This document shows, one piece after another, positions 32,935-39,952 of a DNA stretch of 40,482 nucleotides. This stretch comes from Acidipila sp. (GTDB taxonomy: Bacteria > Acidobacteriota > Terriglobia > Acidiferrales > UBA7541). The position numbers and the translations under genes were made by a program. Positions within the stretch are counted from its first letter, which is position 1; each line of letters begins with the position of its first letter. The stretch lies in assembly GCA_010365215.1 (NCBI GenBank), contig JAAFGT010000032.1:1-40482 (forward strand). The letters run 5' to 3'. A model generated the notes under the pieces. It saw only the letters and a list, made by a program, of their open reading frames with translations. It made no database searches and was not told where the DNA came from.

Positions 32935-33325
32935 TTGATTCCCGAAGCGGATTGATTTTCTGTCAAGCACTACTCTCGGTGGACAAGAAAAAAACACGGG
33001 CAATTCACCGCAGATAACACGGAAGACGGATTTCGTTCGCTCCACTCTCCGTGGAGCTGCGTCAGTTCATCACGTGGCCGGCCGTGAATCGTCGGATCAG
33101 GAGGAAAAATCCGGACTCCGGGGCTTGACGGTACTGGGGGAAATTTAGAGGGCTAAAACCCTACGGCACGCTCGAAAAATAACCCAGCTACAGCCTCGAC
33201 GCAGTAAGGACGGGAGGGATTCCGCGGCCCCTCGAACTGGAGTGCCAAGCTCTTGCATCACCCTTCGCCCTCAGCGTGAGGGGAATGACGGCATCTCGGC
33301 CACACGATAACGGGGGGCCCGGTGC

Positions 33326-34879
33326 TTAGATTGCGGGAAGCTTAACCGTTTCGTATTCCTTCAGCTTGCGATAGAGCGTTGTTTTTCCGATGCCCAGCAG
33401 GCGCGCAGCGGCCAGTTTGTCGCCCGCAGTCTCGCGCAGCGCGCGGAAGATGGCGCGGCGTTCCAGCTCTTCGAGCGGCACCATATCGTCGCTGCCGGCG
33501 ATGCGCGGAGCGGTTCCTTGCTGCAGATTGGTAGGCAGATCGCTGACCTGCAGCTCGGGCCCCGAACCCAGGGCCACGCCGCGTTCGATGGAATTCTCCA
33601 GCTCGCGGACGTTTCCGGGCCAGTCATAAGCCATCAGACGGCTCATGGCGTCTTCTGAAATGGAGCGCACCGTGCGCTGCGGGGTACTGAATTTGTCGAG
33701 AAAAGAGTTCACCAGCAGCGGAATGTCCGGCTTCCGTTCACGCAGCGGCGGAAGTTTTACCTGCACCACGTTCAGGCGGAAATAAAGATCCTGTCGGAAG
33801 CTGCCCTTGCGGATGGAATCTTCCAGATCGCGGTGCGTGGCGGCGATCACGCGCACGTTAATGCCGATGCGCTCGGTGGAGCCTACCGGCTTGACCTCTT
33901 TTTCCTGCAGCGCGCGCAGCAGCTTGGCTTGCAGATCGACCGGCAGATCGCCAATCTCATCCAGGAAGACGGTTCCGCCGTCCGCGACCTCCAGCAGTCC
34001 ACGGCGATTCTGCAGCGCGCCGGTAAAGGCTCCTTTGGAATAGCCGAAGAGCTCGGATTCGATCAGCGTGGGCGCCAGCGCCGAGCAGTCCACGGGCACG
34101 AAGGGCCGCTGCCGCCTGGCGCTGCTGTAGTGAATGGAGCGCGCCACCAGTTCCTTCCCGGTTCCGCTCTCGCCCAGCACCAGCACCGGGCAGGTGTGCG
34201 CGGCCACCTTCTCGATCAGGTGGTAAACGCGCTGCATTTTTGAAGACACGCCGATCAATCCGCCGAAGCCGGGGCGGCTGCGCAGCTCTTCGCGCAGCAC
34301 GCGATTCTCCTGCTCGAGCTCAAGGCCGTGAACCAGCCGCTCCAGCTTGCTGCGCAGCTCCTCCACGTGACACGGTTTGGTCACATAGTCCATGGCGCCC
34401 AGGCGCGTGGCTTCCACAGCCGTTTCGATCGTCCCGTACTGGGTCATCATCAGCACGGCGATGCGCGGGAAGCTGGCGCGCATGCGGCGCAGGAGCTCAA
34501 TGCCTCCCAGCGCGGGGACGCGGATGTCGGTGAGAGCAATATCCACGGGGTATTGCTCGAGAATCTCCAGAGCTTCTTCCGTGGTCGCCGCGGCGCGGAC
34601 GCGCAGGCCGGCCTCTTCGGCCACCTCCGCGCACAGGTTGCGCGCCGACTCTTCATCGTCGATCACCAGCACGGTGAAGGCATTGCTAGCATTGCTAGCA
34701 TTGCTAGCATTACTCGAATTGCCTGGGGTGTCGGGGCTGGCTATGCGCGGGAGATTCTCGCTGCGGTCATGCGGGCTCTGGTCATGCGTGCTCTGGTCGG
34801 CCTTGCTTTGGTCGCGCATGCTCTCGTTCTTGCTGTGGTCGGGCACACTCTCGTCGTGCGTACCGTTGTTTGAATTCAT
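33326..34879 (-). CDS. NtrC-family sigma-54-dependent response regulator
   Basis: The 517-residue protein has a low-complexity N-terminal extension (1-66, rich in HDQS and ASN repeats). The receiver (67-185) has acidic VIDDE (Asp74/75), acceptor Asp118 in LTDIRVP, Thr146 in MMTQYG, and Lys168 in VTKPC. The AAA+ domain (about 208-435) has Walker A GESGTGKE (236-243), the sigma-54-contacting GAFTGA (283-288), Walker B FLDEIGD and sensor NVRVIAATHRDLE. The Fis-type helix-turn-helix is at the end (KLAAARLLGIGKTTLYRKL). It activates sigma-54 promoters after phosphorylation, presumably by the hybrid kinase encoded next to it. A sigma-54 promoter candidate and structured leader precede it, implying self-activation. 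Confidence 0.95.
   Translation of the reverse strand: MNSNNGTHDESVPDHSKNESMRDQSKADQSTHDQSPHDRSENLPRIASPDTPGNSSNASNASNASNAFTVLVIDDEESARNLCAEVAEEAGLRVRAAATTEEALEILEQYPVDIALTDIRVPALGGIELLRRMRASFPRIAVLMMTQYGTIETAVEATRLGAMDYVTKPCHVEELRSKLERLVHGLELEQENRVLREELRSRPGFGGLIGVSSKMQRVYHLIEKVAAHTCPVLVLGESGTGKELVARSIHYSSARRQRPFVPVDCSALAPTLIESELFGYSKGAFTGALQNRRGLLEVADGGTVFLDEIGDLPVDLQAKLLRALQEKEVKPVGSTERIGINVRVIAATHRDLEDSIRKGSFRQDLYFRLNVVQVKLPPLRERKPDIPLLVNSFLDKFSTPQRTVRSISEDAMSRLMAYDWPGNVRELENSIERGVALGSGPELQVSDLPTNLQQGTAPRIAGSDDMVPLEELERRAIFRALRETAGDKLAAARLLGIGKTTLYRKLKEYETVKLPAI
34681..34716 (-). repeat. Nine-base tandem repeat encoding (Asn-Ala-Ser) units
   Basis: CATTGCTAG occurs three times in tandem (34681-34707), then a decayed CATTACTCG. 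On the coding strand it reads as the ASN-ASN-ASN repeat just before the receiver domain. The nine-base period preserves the frame, so copy number could vary freely. Confidence 0.85.
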
Positions 34880-34911
34880 CGCCGGCTCCCTGGCCCACGG
34901 ACCGGATTGCG

Positions 34912-34966
34912 GAAAGAACGACGGTAATCAGGCCTGCGGCTTGCCTGATTCGCAGTACGTTCTTTC
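34912..34966 (-). promoter_or_regulatory. Nested two-stem hairpin in the NtrC-like gene leader
   Basis: Outer arms GAAAGAACG (34912-34920) and CGTTCTTTC (34958-34966) are exact complements (9 bp). Inside them, AATCAGGC (34926-34933) and GCCTGATT (34943-34950) form an exact 8-bp stem with a nine-base loop. The structure lies between the predicted sigma-54 transcript start and the ATG at 34879. Confidence 0.65.
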
Positions 34967-35018
34967 TACTTAAGTTCAGTCTCCACGAGGGCCTAGACTG
35001 TTTCCAGGACCACTGTGG

Positions 35019-35034
35019 AGCAGGAACAGTGCCA
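35019..35034 (-). promoter_or_regulatory. Candidate sigma-54 (-24/-12) promoter of the NtrC-like gene
   Basis: On the minus strand TGGCACTGTTCCTGCT fits the consensus TGGCAC-N5-TTGCW with one mismatch (T12 to C); GG and GC are exactly ten bases apart. Transcription would start near 35007, giving a leader of about 128 bases that includes the nested hairpin. Confidence 0.7.
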
Positions 35035-35080
35035 ATTCAGGAGATATTTACAACCGCACAGAGACACAGCGCTTGCGAGC

Positions 35081-35095
35081 GATTCACAATGAATC
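35081..35095. promoter_or_regulatory. Inverted repeat GATTCA-CAA-TGAATC (possible activator site)
   Basis: Perfect 6-bp arms lie 75-90 bases upstream of the predicted sigma-54 transcript start of the NtrC-like gene. Position suits an enhancer or an additional regulator; no second copy is seen near the kinase promoter. Confidence 0.3.
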
Positions 35096-35199
35096 AATTA
35101 ACTGAGCATGTGTCGAATCGGGAAAAATGTCAAGGGTCACAGTATAAGGATATAGAGTAGGTGCTTGATAGTAAATGAATTACCGAAATGGGAAGCAAA

Positions 35200-35216
35200 A
35201 TTCCTGTGACGGGAAT
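35200..35216. promoter_or_regulatory. Candidate upstream activator site, NtrC-like gene
   Basis: ATTCC-TGTGACG-GGAAT is an inverted repeat about 195-210 bases upstream of the predicted transcript start, a normal enhancer distance. Its ATTCCTGT core is identical to the site at 32919 upstream of the kinase promoter. Confidence 0.4.
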
Positions 35217-35297
35217 GAATCTCACGCGAGGTCCTCGCCGTCTCTGTTCTCGACGATCGATTTGGATTCGTTACTGAGGAACCAGTCAAGGCGGGGA

Positions 35298-37424
35298 TTA
35301 TTTAGGGATTAATTCAGAAGCGGTCACGCCAGCTTTCTCCTTATCTTTCTCTTTATCGAGCACCACGGCATAAACACTGTCGGTGGAGGAGGCGGCATAG
35401 AGTGTTTCCGCGGTGACCGTGGTGGTGACTACAGGGAAAAATCCTTCGGCCAGCGTCCCTTCGATTCGCTCCCAGGTGACCCCCAGGTCGCGCGAAAGAA
35501 AAAGCCCGCCGCTTTCCATGGAAGCGAGAAGGATTTTTCCAATGATGGCCAGGCCTTGCAGGGGCGCTTCGGGAATTCCCCGCCCCGCTTTGTGCCAGGT
35601 CTGCCCGGCGTCTCGCGAGAGATAGAGGGCGTTTGTAGCGGTGGCCAGGAACGTCTGGTCGTCGGCGGTGTCCAGCCGCAGGGCGCCGCCGGCCTCGCGG
35701 GGCAGGTCGCGCCACGACCAGGTAATGCCGCCGTCGAGAGAAAAAACCATCCCGCGCAAAGAGACGACCCACAGACGCTGGCCATCGGGCGTTGCGCGCA
35801 CGCTTCGCGTGGGCAGATTCACCGGGCCCAGCGGCAACGGAGACCAGGTGGCGCCGTGGTCCTTCGACACCAGGAGATTTTCCTCGGTGGCGGCAAACCA
35901 CGCGCTTTCGGCGAAAGCCATATCGTTAACCACCTGGCGCAGCGGCTGCGGCCCGGCAGGCTTGCGTGCCTTCTTGGCGCTCGCCGGACTTCCCGGTGAC
36001 GGTTTTCCGGGTGCCTCGGGAGGCGGCGCAATAAAAATTCCCGCGGCTTCCCACGCGCTTTTTTGCGCGTCGTAACGCATCAGGCCCCCGCGCTCGAGGG
36101 CGGCCCACCAGCCATCCGGTGAAGCGTAGACGCGCCGCAGACTTTCCGTCTTGAGGCCGGGCCCCAACGGCAGCCAGGTGGCACCACCGTCGTCGGTGGC
36201 CAGCACGGGCTCGGGGGCGTTGGTGAGCACGGCGAGCACACGCGTGGGGCGTTCCGGGTCGAGCGCGAGAGAGACGATCTGGCGGTGATTGAAGCCTTCA
36301 TTCGCGGCATGAAACGTCGTGCCGCCATCTTCGCTGCGCAGCGCGCCGAGCTGCTCGGTACCGATCACCAGCACTTCCGGATGGTCTTCCTCGATCTGGA
36401 GCGCATTGATCACCCAGTTGGCGGGCGTGACGCGCTGCCAGGATGAGCCCGAGTTCAGCGTCTTCCACAGACCTTCGGTGGTGCCGGCGTAGACCACCTG
36501 CGGGTGGCGCGGGTCCTGGCGAAGTACCGGTGTGCGCCGCGCGGTGTAGGGAATGCCCTGAATTTTCCGCCACACGCCGCCGGCGTTGTCGCTGCGGTAG
36601 ATGCCCGAGCACGCGCTGGCGAACACGCGACGTGGATTGGAGCGGTCAACGGAGATACTCATCACGTCGGAGTCATCGATCATGCCGTCGTGAATCGGAA
36701 GCCAGTGCCGCCCCCCGTCGATGGTCTTCCACGGAAGATGGTAGGTACCGGCATAGATCACCTGCGGATTGCGCGGATCGGTGGCCAGTGAATCGATGTT
36801 GCGCAACTCTTCATCGTTTTCGGGCGAGATGCGCTCCCAACCTTTGCGCGGATCGGTAGAGCGATAAACGCCATCGAGCGCTCCGGCCACCAGCACGCTC
36901 GGCCCCTTCTCTCGTCCCACAATCACCAGTGCGCGCACGGCCTTGCCGGCAAGTCCGGCGGCGATCCACGTGCGGCCGCCGTCCGTGCTGCTGAAAACGC
37001 CGCCGCCGGCATGCGGGTCAAGCGTCCAGGTGGAAGCGTAAAGCGTGTAGCTGGCGCGAGAGTCCCCGCGAGCATCCCCCATGGGCTCCCCGCGGGTCTC
37101 CGCATGAGGGTCAAATACAAGCGCGGTGAGCACCGCGTCCTGGCGCGGCCCCGCGCGGCCGGCGATCTCCCAATGTTCCCCGGCGTCGATCGAGCGGAAG
37201 ACGTGGCCGTCGGTGGTTCCTAAAAATATGCGCCGGGAATCCGCGGGGTCCGCGGTTAACGAGCGCACGTCACCGCCGGCAGGGCCCATGGGCCGCCAAG
37301 TCTGCGCCCGGACGGGCACAGCCGTGCACCAGGCCGTCCATAAGACCAGCAAGGTGAAAAATAAGAAAACGCGAAGAAGGGGGTCGCGGTGAATTGTGCA
37401 GCTGAAGCGATTTACTTTGGTCAT
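35298..37424 (-). CDS. Secreted BNR/Asp-box repeat (VPS10/Ycf48-like beta-propeller) protein
   Basis: The 708-residue protein begins with a signal peptide (LLRVFLFFTLLVLWTAWCTAVPVRA-Q); ATG 37424 gives this, though longer in-frame starts exist. It carries at least eleven Asp-box motifs of the S-x-D-x-G-x-x-W type, for example FRSIDAGEHW, FSSTDGGRTW, WKTIDGGRHW, LATDDGGATW, LVSKDHGATW and YLSRDAGQTW. They indicate one or two beta-propellers, as in sortilin/Ycf48-like and exo-glycosidase-related proteins. No sialidase catalytic residues stand out, so a binding or scaffold role is likelier. A Pro/Lys-rich linker (PGKPSPGSPASAKKARKPAGPQP) interrupts the repeats. It lies downstream of the OmpA gene, separated by a terminator hairpin. 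Confidence 0.85.
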   Translation of the reverse strand: MTKVNRFSCTIHRDPLLRVFLFFTLLVLWTAWCTAVPVRAQTWRPMGPAGGDVRSLTADPADSRRIFLGTTDGHVFRSIDAGEHWEIAGRAGPRQDAVLTALVFDPHAETRGEPMGDARGDSRASYTLYASTWTLDPHAGGGVFSSTDGGRTWIAAGLAGKAVRALVIVGREKGPSVLVAGALDGVYRSTDPRKGWERISPENDEELRNIDSLATDPRNPQVIYAGTYHLPWKTIDGGRHWLPIHDGMIDDSDVMSISVDRSNPRRVFASACSGIYRSDNAGGVWRKIQGIPYTARRTPVLRQDPRHPQVVYAGTTEGLWKTLNSGSSWQRVTPANWVINALQIEEDHPEVLVIGTEQLGALRSEDGGTTFHAANEGFNHRQIVSLALDPERPTRVLAVLTNAPEPVLATDDGGATWLPLGPGLKTESLRRVYASPDGWWAALERGGLMRYDAQKSAWEAAGIFIAPPPEAPGKPSPGSPASAKKARKPAGPQPLRQVVNDMAFAESAWFAATEENLLVSKDHGATWSPLPLGPVNLPTRSVRATPDGQRLWVVSLRGMVFSLDGGITWSWRDLPREAGGALRLDTADDQTFLATATNALYLSRDAGQTWHKAGRGIPEAPLQGLAIIGKILLASMESGGLFLSRDLGVTWERIEGTLAEGFFPVVTTTVTAETLYAASSTDSVYAVVLDKEKDKEKAGVTASELIPK

Positions 37425-37488
37425 GTCCTCGGCCCGCTGGGGCGCGGCCAATCTGTGCATTCTCCAAACTTCGTATGAGCTCCAAAAC

Positions 37489-37526
37489 GAGGATGGGCTC
37501 CGCCCACAGGGACGGAGCCCATCCTC
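37489..37526 (-). terminator. Terminator hairpin after the OmpA-family gene
   Basis: GAGGATGGGCTCCG (37489-37502) and CGGAGCCCATCCTC (37513-37526) are exact 14-bp arms with a 10-base loop, starting 14 bases past the OmpA stop on the minus strand. A short GTTTT follows the stem, giving the shape of a weak intrinsic terminator. Confidence 0.75.
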
Positions 37527-37539
37527 TGGAGGTTGCTGT

Positions 37540-39603
37540 TTAGTAGGTGGCGCCTTCGGGAACCAGGACGACGTCCAAGCGGCGGTTCTGCTTGTCGGCG
37601 CCTGCCTGTCCACCCGCGGCACGGGTTTCAATACGGGCTACGGCAGCCCCTTTGCCCTGGAGATACTTGCTGGCATTGTCGGCGCGCTGCTTAGCCAGTT
37701 TATCGGTCTTGCCTTCCTTGGGATCCGAGTAACCGACGATGACAATGCGGTCGCGCGGCGAGGAGCTGAGCCGCAGGGCCACGTCGTCGAGTACGCGCTT
37801 GCAAACGTTGTCCACGCGCGCGCTGGCGGAGCGGAAGAAGCACTCGTTGAGCTTGGAAGACTGCGGAGCAGGCGCGGGAGCCTCGACCTTGACGTCGGTG
37901 GTGCAGTCCGCGGCGCCGCCTTTGCCATCCTCCACCCTGCCTGTGACCGTGTAGCTTCCCGGAGCTAGGCCAGTGGTGTCGAAATCAACGGTGGCGCCGG
38001 TTCCGGTGACTTGACCGCCATTCGCGCGCCAAGTGTAAGTGAGCGGATCGTTGTCGGCGTCGGAAGCGTTCGCGGTAACGTGAACTCGCTCGCCGGCAAT
38101 TGTGCTCGAGCGGTCCACCGAACAGGTCATGACTGGCGGGTGATTGGGCTTGGGCTCAACTTTTACATCCGCTGAGCAGTTTACGATGCCTCCGTGAGCG
38201 TCGTCCACCTGCGTGGTGACCGTGTAATTGCCAGCGGGCATGGCATCGAGATTCCAACGCGCCTGCGGCCCGTTGCCTTCCACAGTTCCGCCGGTCGCCG
38301 AGTAAGAGTAGGTCATGGGATGGTTATCGGCATCCGTGGCGTTAACGCTGACGTTCACCACGTCGCCGGATCCCAGGTAGATCGAGCCTTTGTCCACCGA
38401 GCACGTCACCGACGGCGGCAGCATCGGAGGAGGCACGGGAGGCGGCGGGCTCCAGGAGGTTCCCACCTTGACCACGAAACCGTGGCGGTCGTGGGTGCCG
38501 TTCAGATTCAGCATGTAACGGTAACCCAGGTCCACGGCCACCTGCTTCCAGGGATAGAGCCGCAGGCCCCATATGCCATCGACGGGATCGCGCGGCCCGA
38601 AGGTAGTGTTCGGCGTGCTGCTGCCGAAGTAAATTAGGCCGTTATATTCGGAAATAATCTGGAAGCGGCTGCGCGGAAACATCAGCAGGCCCAGGCCTAC
38701 TTTAAATTGATTGGCCTGCTCCAGAAGTTCCGTGCTGCCGCTGCGGGGATTGCGCGTCAGGCGCACTCCGGCGTTGAGCGTGCCTTCCATGATCTGCCCG
38801 AAGTTTCGCGTAGCTGCCGCGGTCACGCCGAAGTTAACCTGCCCGGTCTGGTTCTGCCGGTCGAGCAGATTGCCCAGGCCGGTGGCCGTGGGAATATAGA
38901 CGTCGCCGCGCAAAGAGAGTCCGAAGGGATTCCCGCGGTGCTGCGAGAGAATATTGAATTTTGCGCCTACCACCACCTCGCCCACGCCATTGGCGTCGCG
39001 GTTGGCGAACGGATAATCTTCCACGTAGCTGGCGGCCCCGCCCACGGTGCAGGAAATCGAGCGATAGATCGTCGCGCCTACCTGCGGGCAGCCCAGGGTA
39101 ATCGGATTGACGCTGAGCTGCGTGGGGCGCCCGATATGCACGTGACGATTGGGGTCAAAATTCACAAACAGGCTCCAGCGCTTGCTGACCTGGTAGCCCA
39201 GACCCATCGACGTGTTAAGAATGGAAACGCTCGCCGGGGCGCGGGTAAACTTATTTACCCCTACCATGGTGGCGATGGTCTTGCGCGGCAGCGGCTCGCC
39301 GGATTCGATGGTGAACAGCCCGTTCACCCCGGTGGTCGGCGGAACCGGCTGCACGTTGATTTGCGAAGCCGCAAGAGTGTCGCGGTCCATCTGCTCGCGT
39401 TCCCTTTGCTCGTGAGCCATTTTGTCTTGCTTCTCTTTCTTTTCGTTTTCCTGGGCGCGGGCCTTGCGAGCCGGGCGAGCCTTCGCGGTCTTTGCCGCCG
39501 TAGCGGCCGCAGGCTGGGACGTGGTGGGCTCGCTAGCCAGGGCGGCGGAAGCCAGCACCAGCACCAGGGCAGGCAACCACGACAGGCGGAGCAGCGATTT
39601 CAT
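37540..39603 (-). CDS. OmpA-family outer-membrane protein with Ig/PKD-like domains
   Basis: The 687-residue protein has a signal peptide (LLRLSWLPALVLVLASAALA), a Lys/Glu/Gln-rich segment (about 30-75), then a predicted outer-membrane beta-barrel (about 110-390) rich in alternating strands with aromatic ends (for example FQIISEYNGLIYFG, VAVDLGYRYMLNL). A PPPPVPPPMLPP linker leads to two tandem Ig/PKD-like domains (about 400-490 and 495-580; each begins with TCSVD and contains ATDADNHPMTYSYSATGG / ASDADNDPLTYTWRANGG). The C-terminus is an OmpA-type peptidoglycan-binding domain (VIVGYSDPKEGKTDKLAKQRADNASKYL, NRRLDVVL). AGGAGG precedes ATG 39603. It probably anchors the outer membrane to the wall and exposes ligand-binding domains. 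Confidence 0.9.
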   Translation of the reverse strand: MKSLLRLSWLPALVLVLASAALASEPTTSQPAAATAAKTAKARPARKARAQENEKKEKQDKMAHEQREREQMDRDTLAASQINVQPVPPTTGVNGLFTIESGEPLPRKTIATMVGVNKFTRAPASVSILNTSMGLGYQVSKRWSLFVNFDPNRHVHIGRPTQLSVNPITLGCPQVGATIYRSISCTVGGAASYVEDYPFANRDANGVGEVVVGAKFNILSQHRGNPFGLSLRGDVYIPTATGLGNLLDRQNQTGQVNFGVTAAATRNFGQIMEGTLNAGVRLTRNPRSGSTELLEQANQFKVGLGLLMFPRSRFQIISEYNGLIYFGSSTPNTTFGPRDPVDGIWGLRLYPWKQVAVDLGYRYMLNLNGTHDRHGFVVKVGTSWSPPPPVPPPMLPPSVTCSVDKGSIYLGSGDVVNVSVNATDADNHPMTYSYSATGGTVEGNGPQARWNLDAMPAGNYTVTTQVDDAHGGIVNCSADVKVEPKPNHPPVMTCSVDRSSTIAGERVHVTANASDADNDPLTYTWRANGGQVTGTGATVDFDTTGLAPGSYTVTGRVEDGKGGAADCTTDVKVEAPAPAPQSSKLNECFFRSASARVDNVCKRVLDDVALRLSSSPRDRIVIVGYSDPKEGKTDKLAKQRADNASKYLQGKGAAVARIETRAAGGQAGADKQNRRLDVVLVPEGATY

Positions 39604-39952
39604 CTCAATCCTCCTAGAAACTTTTCAAACGGCGCTGGGCTCAGCCTTACTCCGGTCTGAATTCGCAATGCGGATTCGCGGCGCCCAAGTACGTTCCCCC
39701 GTGCCAGCCACAAACGGACAAACCAGTGTGCCGAAGTGGCGCACAACAACGTCAGCATTATAATGCAGCCATCTCCAAGGCAAGCAGGAATTTACCAACA
39801 TTTTCATCCTAGACACTAGCCCGCTGCTGGCAGAAACCCGAATTTTCGGCCAGGCCACCCATAATTGTCCGCTGCCATCTCATAAAGCGGTGTCTTGTTA
39901 TGGACATCGGCAGAATATTGCAGGGGCCCGCGAAGGGCCGCAAGGAGCCAAT
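39604..39952. other. 349-bp divergent intergenic region
   Basis: No gene is seen. It separates the OmpA-family gene (minus) from a secreted protein (plus) and should contain both promoters. The clear element is the palindromic TATAAT box at 39755-39766. Confidence 0.6.
39755..39766 (-). promoter_or_regulatory. Palindromic -10 box, likely OmpA-gene promoter
   Basis: GCATTATAATGC is a perfect palindrome carrying TATAAT on both strands. On the minus strand TTGCCT lies 15 bases upstream, a workable though short -35 spacing; on the plus strand no -35 is seen. The leader to ATG 39603 would be about 150 bases. Confidence 0.4.

Larger units (their letters stand above)
32710..33325. other. 616-bp intergenic region between kinase and NtrC-like genes
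   Basis: No coding frame of credible length is present on either strand. It holds, on the minus strand, the kinase leader hairpin (32726-32753), a sigma-54-type promoter candidate (32830-32845) and an upstream inverted repeat (32919-32934). The right part contains fragments resembling decayed intergenic repeats (AGGGCTAAAACCCTACGGCACG around 33150-33171) and a long AGGGGAATGACGGC stretch near 33278. Nothing shows a terminator for the NtrC gene. Confidence 0.6.
34880..35297. other. 418-bp regulatory region between NtrC-like and BNR-repeat genes
   Basis: No credible coding frame is found. It is markedly AT-richer than its surroundings, especially 35090-35220. It contains a nested hairpin (34912-34966), a sigma-54-type promoter (35019-35034) and inverted repeats at 35081-35095 and 35200-35216, all oriented to serve the NtrC-like gene. 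GTCACAG (35136-35142) and CTGTGAC (35204-35210) form a further widely spaced inverted pair. Confidence 0.6.

Noticed and set aside
34870-35160. Plus-strand 96-codon frame across the NtrC promoter region
   Set aside because: No ribosome site, no recognisable composition or domain, and it overlaps the regulatory structures of the minus-strand gene.
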